DNA of 64,000 nt, taken from contig NZ_JACJSA010000005.1 in the NCBI RefSeq assembly GCF_014697545.1, forward strand, positions 1 through 64,000. The letters are read 5' to 3'. This DNA comes from Oscillatoria sp. FACHB-1407. GTDB lineage: Bacteria; Cyanobacteriota; Cyanobacteriia; Elainellales; Elainellaceae. Below the pieces are notes generated by a model, which did no database searches, was not told where the DNA came from, and saw only the letters and a list, made by a program, of their open reading frames with translations. Below, one piece after another: positions 54,598-63,252 of this stretch; position 1 is the first letter of the stretch, and each line of letters opens with the position of its first letter. The position numbers and the translations under genes were made by a program.

Positions 54598-55507
54598 AAT
54601 ACATTCTCCAAACCTTAACGCTGAATTCCCTCTCTAGAAACGGTTTGGTAGATAGAGTTGAACACCCGTGAACAGTCATTATCTGTCCTAAAATTCGCCA
54701 GATTAATGTTCCGAAAAACTTGAAGTTTTTCAGCCAAATTGACAAGAGCAGAGACTCCACTGTTAAAGGCTCACCGACAAGATCATCTTTCAAGGAAATA
54801 CTTTTATAGAAAATGCTTTTAGCCAAAAAAATAGCCCCGTATACCATCACAGCCTTCTGAGCAGAATTGCTGGATGAAGCTATTTATCAACTGAAATGAC
54901 ATTTGTGAGAAATACACTGATTTAGAATTAGTGAAGCCTAACATGTCTAATAACGCAATGTTGCAATGAGCTAGTGTTGCAATAAGCTAGTGTTGCAACA
55001 AACATCGTGTGTTATTGAAGATGAAATTTTGCAAACCAAAATTACAAGTTCGGAACAGAATTGTCATCTGTGGTAGCTGAGTAATCCCTTGAAGCAATTC
55101 TTACATAAAAAATTAATAGTTGGTGGGATTTATCATATTTTTGTGGGTAAATACGGTTTTTTTTAAAAAGTGATGAACTTGCACAGGCTTTCCTGAGCAA
55201 AATGGCACTTTTTGACGCCTTTTTTTTAAATTTTCTGATAAATCCGTATTTTGTACAGGGTAATTACGTACGTGGAATTACTGGACTTACTGAGAAGCGA
55301 ACTAAACCGTAAAATCACAATCCAAACTGCTTTGCGAAGATATCTACTTGAAAAACAAGCATTCGCATCAATTATTTGTTTCATACAGGACTTAGAGTAG
55401 CTATGTATCAAATTAACTTGTTAGAGGCTTGCTAGTCAATGGCGACTTTATATCTTGCAAGTAACTCAAATCAATCAATAAAAACCTTTATTATTACTTC
55501 AATAAAA
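54598..55507. other. Long intergenic region upstream of the pix operon
   Basis: 910 bases, AT-rich, no convincing gene. It should carry the promoter of the minus-strand pix operon. A 14-bp direct repeat (AGCTAGTGTTGCAA) occurs twice near 54969-55000; a related CTAGTGTTGC starts the window. A 61-codon frame at 55226-55411 has no ribosome-binding site or recognisable domain and is not called. A regulatory RNA cannot be excluded. Confidence 0.45.
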
Positions 55508-56110
55508 CTAGTTTTCACGTTGAACATCTTCCTCTAAACCATCATTTTGTAATTGTTGTAATTGCGCGATCGCACTCTGTAACCAATCCAAATACGTTTG
55601 TTCACGCCGTATGGCTAAATCGATCGCCAATTGTTGCATCTGGTATTCACGCGATGTTGATCGTTCGCGATCGACCGTCTGAGCAACGACTTCATTGGAG
55701 ACACCACTTCGCATTGCTTCACATTCGGCTAATTTTTGACGACGACCTGCTAACTGACATTGCAGCAAGTGAATCACCGCTTCATCCGGCAATAGGGCAG
55801 CAAAGTGAATTTGAACCAGTAGCGGATCTCGCACAATGGGTAGGGTTTGGGGCGATTGCAACCAGCGAATCAACTCTGCTTTGCCTGCCTCCGTCACTGT
55901 GTAAACTTTGCGGTTAGGGCGATCGTGCTGAATCTCAACAGTGCAGTGAATCCATCCCTGCTCCTCTAACTTATCTAGCGTTCTATAAATCTGTGCCTGA
56001 TCCGCCTGCCATAGGTGCGCGATACACCCATCAAAACAAGTCGTCTTGAGGTCGTACCCAGTTCTCTCTTCCTGTTGCAGCAGACCTAGAATAATGTGCG
56101 CTAGTGACAT
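55508..56110 (-). CDS. PadR family transcriptional regulator
   Basis: 200 residues. The N-terminal winged helix has the PadR pattern (MSLAHIILGLLQQEERTGYDLK, ADQAQIYRTLDKLEEQGWI, RPNRKVYTVTEAGKAELIRWL), and a C-terminal dimerisation domain of helices (LLQCQLAGRRQKLAE, EQTYLDWLQSAIAQL) completes the vir-type PadR. The ATG at 56110 is chosen because it begins the wing domain; the frame extends further up without conservation. A perfect 20-bp palindrome lies 88 bp upstream, between it and the divergent gene, and is the probable operator. Ligand unknown. Confidence 0.9.
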   Translation of the reverse strand: MSLAHIILGLLQQEERTGYDLKTTCFDGCIAHLWQADQAQIYRTLDKLEEQGWIHCTVEIQHDRPNRKVYTVTEAGKAELIRWLQSPQTLPIVRDPLLVQIHFAALLPDEAVIHLLQCQLAGRRQKLAECEAMRSGVSNEVVAQTVDRERSTSREYQMQQLAIDLAIRREQTYLDWLQSAIAQLQQLQNDGLEEDVQREN

Positions 56111-56197
56111 ATGAGGATTCCACCGGATGTTTGTGCGGTTTTCTGGGGAGGAAGGGGAGGAAAGCCGACCCAATGCATTACTTATAATACTATGCTA

Positions 56198-56217
56198 ATA
56201 TATGATTAATCATATAT
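56198..56217. promoter_or_regulatory. Perfect 20-bp palindrome, probable PadR operator
   Basis: ATATATGATTAATCATATAT, located between padR (minus) and a small gene (plus). PadR regulators usually bind AT-rich dyads of ATGT/ACAT type near their own promoters, so autoregulation and control of the divergent gene are likely. The match is by position and symmetry only. Confidence 0.6.
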
Positions 56218-56332
56218 AGGACTAATTCACAACTCTCTGCACCATTCTCTGTAACTCAGTCCTATACCCCACGCGCTCAAGCCGACAGGCATCTCTCTAT
56301 ATAATCACCGTCACGAAAGGATAGCACTATCC

Positions 56333-56743
56333 ATGTCTAATGTACTTACACAGCGCATTCGCCAACATCAAAACCTCGCTGCACTCCGGAACAAACTACT
56401 GAAACTCCATCAAGTTTTACTAGACATTGAACGCAACACCTATGAGCAAGCTCAGGGGCGGGTTTCTCGCGGTGAACTGTTGCAACTGGTCATTAACCAC
56501 GAACAGTTTGCCTGGTTGCATCGCATTTCAGAGTTGATTGTACAAATCGATGACCTGCTGCGTGCGGATGAGCCTGTGTTACCCGATGAAGTCCAGACGT
56601 TGATGGACAATGTGCGATCGCTCTTGTCTCCATCGCTCTCCAATGATGAGTTTGCTGATAAATACGATGCGGCTCTGCAACGTGAACCAAACGCAATCCT
56701 GGCACACGCAGATGTTATTCATTTGCTAACTGAGATGGCGTAG
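56333..56743 (+). CDS. Small helical protein divergent from padR, unknown function
   Basis: 136 residues, all-helical by appearance: LRNKLLKLHQVLLDIERNTYEQ, GELLQLVINHEQFAWLHRISELIVQIDDLL, DEVQTLMDNVRSLLS, IHLLTEMA. No named family is assigned, but I recall small bacterial proteins with the NHEQFAWLHRISELIV-type block, so it is probably conserved. It is divergent from the PadR gene across the palindrome and is the natural candidate for the PadR-controlled target. Confidence 0.75.
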   Translation: MSNVLTQRIRQHQNLAALRNKLLKLHQVLLDIERNTYEQAQGRVSRGELLQLVINHEQFAWLHRISELIVQIDDLLRADEPVLPDEVQTLMDNVRSLLSPSLSNDEFADKYDAALQREPNAILAHADVIHLLTEMA

Positions 56744-56868
56744 CTTCGAGATGTCACATCGGTAGTGTCCTAAGTTCGGTTTAAACTCGCGGCTATCAAG
56801 GCGAAGTTCGCCGACGCGGGCTACCGGAAATCAAAGGTTTACTCAACCGACGCAGATTGGTTTTGTTT

Positions 56869-56938
56869 GTATAGCCGCAGCCACATTTGATGGGGCAGAG
56901 GTGAGTCTGAAAGCTTCCCAGATCAGAATTTGAGCCAC
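56869..56938 (-). mobile_element. Interspersed palindromic element, family A (copy 5, partial)
   Basis: As reverse complement it reads GGCTCAAATTCTGATCTGGG, then AAGCTTTCAGACTCACCTCT and GCCCCATCAAATGTGGCTGC, ending GGCTATAC; the left arm is missing. Confidence 0.7.
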
Positions 56939-56943
56939 TACTC

Positions 56944-57043
56944 ATACCAATTTGAATTGGCTTCGCTGCACATGATTCCGTAAGGGCGTTTCGCGAAACG
57001 CCCCTACCCAGTGATCTGCCACAATCAAACATTAAATCGGTAT
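56944..57043 (-). mobile_element. MITE-like element, family B (copy 2)
   Basis: Inverted copy of 47992-48090, with the palindrome GGGCGTTTCGCGAAACGCCC at 56984-57003 and ends ATACCAATTT and AAATCGGTAT, a clearer pair of terminal repeats than in copy 1. Confidence 0.85.
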
Positions 57044-57059
57044 CAGGTTCAATGATAAA

Positions 57060-57087
57060 AAAGGAGAGGATTATCTTCCTCTCCTTT
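57060..57087 (-). terminator. Rho-independent terminator (minus strand)
   Basis: AAAGGAGAGGA (57060-57070) pairs with TCCTCTCCTTT (57077-57087). On the minus strand the stem is followed by a run of T (A-run at 57057-57062 on plus). It fits the end of the PTOX transcript, about 230 bp away. Confidence 0.75.
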
Positions 57088-57121
57088 AGTGTTTGTTCCT
57101 CTCTTTCTTGCAATCAAGATG

Positions 57122-57214
57122 TATAGCTGTACTCATGGACGTTAGGACATTTCAAAGGCTGGAATCAACAAGGGGCTTAAGCCCCTTGTCCTAACCTGAT
57201 TGAGTAAAGCTATA
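57122..57214 (+). mobile_element. TATAGC-ended hairpin element (family C-like)
   Basis: Terminal inverted repeats TATAGCTGTACTCA (57122-57135) and TGAGTAAAGCTATA (57201-57214), an inner pair GTTAGGACA/TGTCCTAAC and a core AAGGGGCTTAAGCCCCTT. It shares the TATAGCNGTACTCA start with the 35.1 and 48.1 kb elements. It lies between the PTOX gene and its terminator. Confidence 0.85.
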
Positions 57215-57312
57215 ACGCTTGATTAGAAGAAATGCATTCCCTCAGGAATGATGTTGTGATACACGACGATTAACAGATGTGGGAAAATTCAGAACACGAG
57301 AGCCAACCCGTT

Positions 57313-58017
57313 TTAAGAAACGAGGGTTTTTTCATCAGACGTCTCAACTGTTAATGCAGGGAATACAGTTTCTGTAACCGTTGTGTGTGGGCTTAAAGCC
57401 AAGTCAGCATCAGCACGCTGACAAGCTACCATCGTTTTTACGTGTTCTTGCTCATCATCTCGGATAGCAACAAACACATCATAGAGGTTGTCAACTTTGG
57501 GACGACGCTCAGCCGGGACTCTAGCCGATTGAAACTCGTCAAACATGTAGAGGTCGCCATCCCGATAATATTGCACAGCGATCGCCGGAGCAGGTTGTGC
57601 TTTTAACTCCGCTTCATTCTCTTTGAGGAACTTGTTATAGCTGCGGAATGCGTGCCCTTCAACCAACTCCATAAAGTGATAAGCCGAGCGAGGACTGACA
57701 ACATACAGGGCAACAATAATCCAGTAATACAACAGTGCGACACTGCGAGCGAGTAGGCGATCGATCCAGTTTTTGTCGCCACCCAACTCCTCCATAATGA
57801 GCAAGTGGTGTAGCTCGTTCCAGGACTCAGCGAAGTGAACCTTCAGCCAATCGACTCTGCGCCACCATCCCAAGGTTTCATAGAGGTGCAGAACTGAGAG
57901 ATAGGAGAAATAGGGAACCCGTGCTACAGTCTCAAGCACATAGAAGCGGGGATAGGGGCGATCGCGGTAGACCACGTTGATCACAAACACCAGAATGCCA
58001 ACTAATAATCGAATCAT
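57313..58017 (-). CDS. Plastid terminal oxidase / alternative oxidase family protein
   Basis: Membrane-bound di-iron quinol oxidase that passes electrons from plastoquinol to oxygen without pumping. 234 residues with the AOX/PTOX motifs: ETVARVPYFSYLSVLHLYET, HFAESWNELHHLLIMEEL, a hydrophobic helix (ALLYYWIIVALYV), MELVEGHAFRSYN and AIRDDEQEHVKTM. The iron-ligand Glu and Glu-x-x-His pairs are all present. The ATG at 58017 has AAGGA 9 nt upstream. It probably relieves over-reduction of the photosynthetic chain under stress. It is divergent from a HAMP histidine kinase. Confidence 0.92.
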   Translation of the reverse strand: MIRLLVGILVFVINVVYRDRPYPRFYVLETVARVPYFSYLSVLHLYETLGWWRRVDWLKVHFAESWNELHHLLIMEELGGDKNWIDRLLARSVALLYYWIIVALYVVSPRSAYHFMELVEGHAFRSYNKFLKENEAELKAQPAPAIAVQYYRDGDLYMFDEFQSARVPAERRPKVDNLYDVFVAIRDDEQEHVKTMVACQRADADLALSPHTTVTETVFPALTVETSDEKTLVS

Positions 58018-58473
58018 AAAATCTGTCCTTGTGACTGGAGAGCAGCGTTGTTTGAGTGTGGTTGCTCTCAACCAACTTGCTAACTAACTTGTGAGTCTAA
58101 AGACAGAATTTGAGGAAGTTGTGAGGGAGGGGCGATCGCCCGGAAAATTGCTATAGTTGCTTAAGACTCCTTAAGTAAGGCAGCACAACTCGGCAGGTCG
58201 GCTTAGAATAAGACCATGCTTGTTGGGGTGTATCGCGTTTTCCTGCATCTTGCTTCCGATATTCGGCTCGTGATATTTTAACCCTGCAATATTTCGCAAC
58301 ATTGACGCAATATTGAAAGTGATTTTGACACTTCAAAATCTCCAACCAACGCTCATTTAAAGTTCAACTTCGCTCATTTAAAGCTCAAATTCAGAGAACC
58401 TTCCCGATTATGTAACCTGCTTGCGGGTTATTGTTGAGTGCTTTGAGTTCACTAACACTGACAAAGGCGAGCC
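58018..58473. other. Divergent promoter region
   Basis: 456 bases between the PTOX gene (minus) and the histidine kinase (plus). The 13-mer CGCTCATTTAAAG occurs twice, at 58350-58362 and 58371-58383, exactly 21 bp apart, ending 90 bp before the kinase ATG. No gene is supported. Confidence 0.5.
58350..58383 (+). promoter_or_regulatory. Tandem 13-bp direct repeat, possible regulator sites
   Basis: Two copies of CGCTCATTTAAAG with 21-bp period (two helical turns), a spacing that puts both on the same face of DNA as expected for a response-regulator binding site. No experimental link. Confidence 0.4.
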
Positions 58474-60414
58474 ATGGTGTTCTCGCGGTTTAGGGCGGCA
58501 ATATCTCACATTTTGCGGGGAGAGCAAGAACCTGCAACAGGACGATCAACGGGGCGATCGCCCTCAGACAAAGCTTCTCAAACTTCTGTCTGTCCACGTT
58601 CCTGGAAAATCCATCAAAAGATTGGGTACGGTTATCTGCTGTCAATTGGCATTGGCTTTCTGGGTTCCATCACCGGAATGTTGATTGCCGATTACTATCA
58701 GGGACAGAGTATTGAGCAATTATGGGATGCTCAACAACAATCTCAGCTATTGCGCGAATTTGAGAGAACCGCTAACGCATTTCAACTCCACACACTGCGG
58801 TTAGCCAATTCGGTTGATCAACCGACCGCATTAAAGGAATATGCAAGGCTACAAACAGCCGCCGCCAGAATTCAAGTTTTAGAACAACAAATTGAGATGT
58901 ATTTAGCTAGCGACCCAGACTGGCTAGCCACTCAGTCTCATGTGCTCAGTAACTTGATTGCAAGCTATAGTGACCAGATTGCAGGAAATACAAAACGAAT
59001 CGAGGCACAAATAGGCGTTTCCCCAACAGGTCAACCAAACCTGCTGGCTTTACAAAATCCCCTGCTGAAATCCATTGAGACAGGTTCAGGGGGCAGAATA
59101 GATCAACTCAATCGACAACTCGTTGAGATTGTCAGCCTTGCCGAGATCCAGACCCACCAAGCTGGTGAGGCGATGGAATATGCCCAGGGCTTTGAGAAAC
59201 TGATCATTACTCTGAGTATGATGGGTTTTGCTGCGATCGCTGGTATTTGGGCATGGCGAACCACACGGGCGATCGCCCAACCGATTGAGCAAGTGACCCA
59301 ACTGGCAGAGCAAGTGGCTACAGAGTCCAACTTTGAATTACGAGTTCCCATCACGACTCAGGATGAAATTGGCTTACTGGCTCAATCAATCAACCAGTTG
59401 ATTGAACGAGTGGCTGAACGAACCCAATCGCTGCAACAAGCCGTGCAACACGCGGAACAACAGACCCAAATATTACAAAGGACTCTGGCAGAATTGCAAA
59501 AAACCCAAACTCATCTGGTGCAGTCTGAAAAGATGTCATCGTTAGGTCAGATGATTGCTGGAATTGCCCACGAGATCAACAACCCTGTGAGTTTTATTCA
59601 TGGCAATCTCAAATACGCCAAACAATATGTGGCAGACTTACTGCGATTAGTAGAGCTTTATCACGCTTCAACCCTCAATCCTTCATCCGAGATTCAACAG
59701 CATCGCAGTACGATCGACTTTGAGTTTATTCAAGCTGACCTGCCAAAGCTACTGTTGTCTTTAGAGATGGGGACAGAGCGAATTCGCAGTATTGTCCTAT
59801 CCCTGCGCATTTTTTCTCGTTTAAATGAAGCAGCCCTCAAAGCGGTCAACCTCCAGGATGGCATTGAAAGTACACTCGTTATTTTGGGTAATCGGTTGCG
59901 AGCGGCTCCCCATCGTCCAGAGATTACCGTGGTCAAACAGTATGGCAATTTGCCTCTGGTGGAATGCTATGCGGGACAACTCAATCAAGTATTTATGAAC
60001 ATTTTGTCGAATGCGATCGATGCGATCGAAGACAGAATTAAAAGTAACTCGTCTGCATTGCTTGAAACTCCAACGGAAGAGCCCTCTCCTCAGTCCTCTA
60101 GCCAGGAAAATTGGCAACCCAGTATTTTGATTCGTACAACGGTGATCGACGCCGATTGGGTGAGTATTGAAATAGGAGACAACGGTTTAGGAATTCCAGA
60201 AGCCGTTCGGCACAAGATCTTTGATCCTTTCTTTACGACAAAGCCCGTTGGAAAGGGAACTGGCTTAGGAATGTCTATCAGTTATGCGATCGTTGTTGAG
60301 AAACACTGTGGTCAGTTGAGTTTTGAGTCTCAATCTGGTAGCGGAACAACGTTCAAGTTGCAATTACCAGTTCATCTGTCTAAACAAATGTCACGCAAAA
60401 AAAGTTCGGGATAA
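58474..60414 (+). CDS. HAMP-domain sensor histidine kinase
   Basis: 646 residues. A basic N-terminal segment, a first membrane helix (about 50-72), an extracytoplasmic helical sensor region (about 75-245), a second membrane helix ([19 protein letters not shown]), HAMP (about 265-320: [20 protein letters not shown]), a coiled coil, then HisKA with phospho-His366 ([20 protein letters not shown]) and HATPase_c with [19 protein letters not shown] and [10 protein letters not shown]. The GIAHEINNP type is typical of cyanobacterial multi-sensor kinases. The start ATG has no good ribosome-binding site. No cognate regulator is adjacent. Confidence 0.9.
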   Translation: MVFSRFRAAISHILRGEQEPATGRSTGRSPSDKASQTSVCPRSWKIHQKIGYGYLLSIGIGFLGSITGMLIADYYQGQSIEQLWDAQQQSQLLREFERTANAFQLHTLRLANSVDQPTALKEYARLQTAAARIQVLEQQIEMYLASDPDWLATQSHVLSNLIASYSDQIAGNTKRIEAQIGVSPTGQPNLLALQNPLLKSIETGSGGRIDQLNRQLVEIVSLAEIQTHQAGEAMEYAQGFEKLIITLSMMGFAAIAGIWAWRTTRAIAQPIEQVTQLAEQVATESNFELRVPITTQDEIGLLAQSINQLIERVAERTQSLQQAVQHAEQQTQILQRTLAELQKTQTHLVQSEKMSSLGQMIAGIAHEINNPVSFIHGNLKYAKQYVADLLRLVELYHASTLNPSSEIQQHRSTIDFEFIQADLPKLLLSLEMGTERIRSIVLSLRIFSRLNEAALKAVNLQDGIESTLVILGNRLRAAPHRPEITVVKQYGNLPLVECYAGQLNQVFMNILSNAIDAIEDRIKSNSSALLETPTEEPSPQSSSQENWQPSILIRTTVIDADWVSIEIGDNGLGIPEAVRHKIFDPFFTTKPVGKGTGLGMSISYAIVVEKHCGQLSFESQSGSGTTFKLQLPVHLSKQMSRKKSSG

Positions 60415-60888
60415 GGGTTTTGGCAGTTAAAACCGTAGCTATAGCAAAGTACTGAGAACTGAGAACTGAGAACTGAGGCTAAAGACAGGCAATACGTCGC
60501 ATTCAAAATGGCTACAGTGTACACACAAATCCTCAGACATCTAATACCGATTTGAACTGTGAAGGCAACGAATGCTGGTATGGGTTGGCAGTGCCAAACC
60601 CCTCCCCAACGCTGATTTGCTCATAAAACTCTTTAAAGCGGCACATAGAGACTTTGAACCTTTGCCAAGAGGCTTGACCCAACCAGAAACACCCGTACTT
60701 GGAGCCGATGCGAAGCGCGCCTTTGGGTGAACCGAAACACCTTCTGCTCGTCCGGCATGGGTGCTGTCGTTCGTCCTGAACCTACAAATGATTAAGAAAA
60801 TAGAGCAAAAAAGACCATTGAGACATCAGAAGCGAGGATTATTCATTGCATGATGACTCCACTTTGACAACCCCTCAGGAGCGATCCC
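60415..60888. other. Intergenic region with repeat copies
   Basis: 474 bases. Contains the second copy of the 40-bp family E repeat (60689-60728), a short run of CTGAGAA units near 60450 and an ATACCGATTTGAA piece at about 60544 resembling the family B end. No gene is supported. Confidence 0.55.
60689..60728. repeat. 40-bp interspersed repeat, family E (copy 2)
   Basis: ACACCCGTACTTGGAGCCGA at the start and CGCGCCTTTGGGT at the end; 38 of 40 bases equal 28968-29007. Confidence 0.85.
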
Positions 60889-61524
60889 ATGGCTCTCAGT
60901 CCAACCTTTCGACCCGCAACCCTTGATGATTGCGACACCATCGCTCAACTCTTTCAAATTGCCTCCGATGGAGTGTGTGACTACATTTGGAGCACTCTAA
61001 GAGAAGAGTACCCCGGTTTGACTCCGTTAGAAATTGGCGCACAACGCTATGCCAACCCCGACAACCCCTTTGGCTATAAAAACTGTGTGCTTGCAGAACA
61101 AGATGGCGCGATCGCTGGCATGATGGTGACGTTTGCGACTGATCCGGCAGAAGAAGCCAGCCAACCTGATCAGCCAGAATCTTTGGCTGAGAGCGATCGC
61201 CCCACTGAGGAACCTGCTGCCCCTGATATTCTGGCTCCCTATAGCCTGGAAGCCCCCAACACCTGGTATATCTGCGCTCTCGCACTGTTTCCGGCGTTTC
61301 GCGGACAGGGCACCGGCACGCAGTTTCTCAAACTGGCACACCAACAAGCTGTCAATCGAGGCTTTTCAAGCCTCAGCCTGCTCTGCTTTGAGCAAAACGT
61401 AGGAGCATTGAGGCTCTATCTGAGTCATGGTTTTCAGGTCATCGATCGCACTCCTGTTGTCCCTCATCCTTTGATTCACTACACAGGTGATTTGTTGTTG
61501 ATGACTGCTGCTGTTAAACCTTAG
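60889..61524 (+). CDS. GNAT family N-acetyltransferase
   Basis: 211 residues with the GNAT fold: RPATLDDCDTIAQLFQIA at the start, the acetyl-CoA pyrophosphate loop FRGQGTGTQFL, and GALRLYLSHGFQV near the end. A charged, proline-rich insert (about residues 88-112: DPAEEASQPDQPESLAESDR) interrupts the central sheet, which is unusual but at a loop. AGGAG lies 9 nt before the ATG. The substrate is unknown. Confidence 0.87.
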   Translation: MALSPTFRPATLDDCDTIAQLFQIASDGVCDYIWSTLREEYPGLTPLEIGAQRYANPDNPFGYKNCVLAEQDGAIAGMMVTFATDPAEEASQPDQPESLAESDRPTEEPAAPDILAPYSLEAPNTWYICALALFPAFRGQGTGTQFLKLAHQQAVNRGFSSLSLLCFEQNVGALRLYLSHGFQVIDRTPVVPHPLIHYTGDLLLMTAAVKP

Positions 61525-61750
61525 AACAATCAGGTATATAGGACGTTATCAAACCATTCATTCCTGTAATTTTAGGTATTTCAATCCTCTTCAGTTCAGA
61601 TGTAGTTCGTGGTTTGCAAGTTGTATAAAATCTTTATCTCATAATGTATTTAATTTGCCTGGAATGTGTTTAGCAACACTTCCATAACAGCAATTCGATC
61701 GCGTATTGTAGGTAGCTTATTCTTTGGATCCAAAACTGGAGAGAACAGGT

Positions 61751-62221
61751 ATGAACCATCGATTAAGCATTACGATTACGAGTATTATCGGTACAGTTTT
61801 AACAACATCAACCTTACTTGGATACAACTCAGTCTCTGCCCAAGAAACCATGACCCCTGAAGCCATCTATGTCGGTTTATGGCAGGGGGTTGATGAGGTT
61901 GATGGTGGCTTTTCAGTGCGCTCTATTCTGCCAACTGACTCCGGCTTCAGGATGGTAGGTCGTGACACATGGCATGGTCCCTGTGGTTATGGTGATCCGG
62001 CTACTGTTTTATCGCAATTGACTGTCGAGGAAGGCGTTTTAGAAGGAACGTGGGATCTGAACTGTCAAATTGGGGAAACTGCCGAAAGTGGCGATCGCTC
62101 ATTTAAAGTTCGTTACACGTTTGACCCTGAGACACAAACCTTGACAGAAACGTTACTAAATCCAACCACAGAGCAACCAATTGACCGGATTCCAATCGTG
62201 TTCTTCCGCGTTGCCCCGTAG
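61751..62221 (+). CDS. Small exported protein, unknown function
   Basis: 156 residues with a signal peptide (MNHRLSITITSIIGTVLTTS, cut near SVSAQET). The mature part looks like a beta-rich domain with a disulfide pair (GPCGYGDPAT, WDLNCQIGE) and repeated Trp/Gly: YVGLWQGVDEVDGGF, GTWDLNCQ, FKVRYTFDPETQTLTETLL. No named family recognised. The ATG at 61751 is chosen because it starts the signal peptide. Confidence 0.78.
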   Translation: MNHRLSITITSIIGTVLTTSTLLGYNSVSAQETMTPEAIYVGLWQGVDEVDGGFSVRSILPTDSGFRMVGRDTWHGPCGYGDPATVLSQLTVEEGVLEGTWDLNCQIGETAESGDRSFKVRYTFDPETQTLTETLLNPTTEQPIDRIPIVFFRVAP

Positions 62222-62357
62222 TTCTGTCCCCTTTGCGCCCCACTCCCACACGCTTGCCATCAAAACCGGGATTGCCATCTGGAAGTCAAAACAGCCATAG
62301 TTGAAACGTCAGTCAAAAAACCGCGTTTCTGCTACCAAAACTTCGGGGGCAAGGGTT

Positions 62358-63122
62358 ATGCGTCCAGGTTCTACTTTGCGTATCTTGATCGTGACACTCC
62401 TGATTTGGGGAGTGAGTGCAACAGCGGCGATCGCAAATACGTGGCCTCCTATGGCAATCTGGTTACTTCAGATGCCGTTGGGCGCAAGCTTGCTGAGCTA
62501 TGGTGTGGGATTGGTGGCGATCGCCCTGTTAGAAGGGGCTATCCTGTGGCGACGAGAAAACCTGGCTCTCAAACGGAGCCTGATCATATCTGCTGTGGCA
62601 AACCTGTATTCATTAGGACTGGGGTTACTGGCGATCGCAGGCTTCGCTGCCTTGCCCTATAGCATTCTGGGAACTGTATTTCTAGGAACCTTGTATGTCC
62701 TGCTGATTCTAGCTTCCTGGTCTTTTGTTCCCTATTTTCAGATGCAGAGGTTAAAGCAATATCCCCTGTGGCGGACTCTATCGCGATTAGCGATTTGGGG
62801 TGGCATTTGGTTTGCCCTGTTATTGAGTAGTTTATTGTTGATTTCAATTGTTCATACCATTAATCCAAGAACAACCGCTGGGATTCGTTTTCCTGATCCA
62901 ACTGTTCCGTTGTATGTGAACGCTCTACAACTGCTTGCAGTCATGCTGTTTATCGGAATTGGGTTTGCGATTAGTGTTGTGTCAGAGGGGGCCTGTCTGA
63001 CTCGCTGGTTGCCCCAATCTTCTAACCGTTTGTGGCGAACTGTGTTAGTCATGAATTTACGTTCCTATGCTTATATTGCTGTACCGATTACCCTGCTATT
63101 TCTGATGAGTAGACGGACATAA
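62358..63122 (+). CDS. Multi-pass membrane protein, unknown function
   Basis: 254 residues with about six hydrophobic segments: LRILIVTLLIWGVSATAAIA, LLSYGVGLVAIALLEGAIL, SLGLGLLAIAGFAALP, TVFLGTLYVLLILASW, GIWFALLLSSLLLISIV and LLAVMLFIGIGFAISVV. No transport or enzyme signature is recognised. Charged residues sit mainly in loops (WRRENLALKR). The ATG at 62358 is chosen; a TTG at 62301 would add 19 basic residues. The neighbouring exported protein gene lies 136 bp upstream on the same strand. Confidence 0.75.
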   Translation: MRPGSTLRILIVTLLIWGVSATAAIANTWPPMAIWLLQMPLGASLLSYGVGLVAIALLEGAILWRRENLALKRSLIISAVANLYSLGLGLLAIAGFAALPYSILGTVFLGTLYVLLILASWSFVPYFQMQRLKQYPLWRTLSRLAIWGGIWFALLLSSLLLISIVHTINPRTTAGIRFPDPTVPLYVNALQLLAVMLFIGIGFAISVVSEGACLTRWLPQSSNRLWRTVLVMNLRSYAYIAVPITLLFLMSRRT

Positions 63123-63252
63123 TGAAGGTGAGCAAATTGGGGTTATTAGTCTGGAGTCCAACTACGCTCACCCCTTCACGACAACATTTAAGCTGCACCT
63201 TGTCACTTCTTTGCTCCTCTGTTCTTTCCCTTCGTCTTCTGCTATCGCCTCT

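Larger units (their letters stand above)
56744..57312. other. Repeat-dense intergenic region
   Basis: 569 bases between convergent genes, almost wholly repeats: a degenerate CTCGCGGCT/GACGCGGGCTAC repeat (56783-56824), family A (56869-56938), family B (56944-57043), the terminator of the PTOX transcript (57060-57087) and a TATAGC-ended element (57122-57214). No gene is supported. Confidence 0.75.

Noticed and set aside
55226..55411. 61-codon minus-strand frame upstream of the pix operon
   Set aside because: AT-rich, no start signal, no recognisable features.
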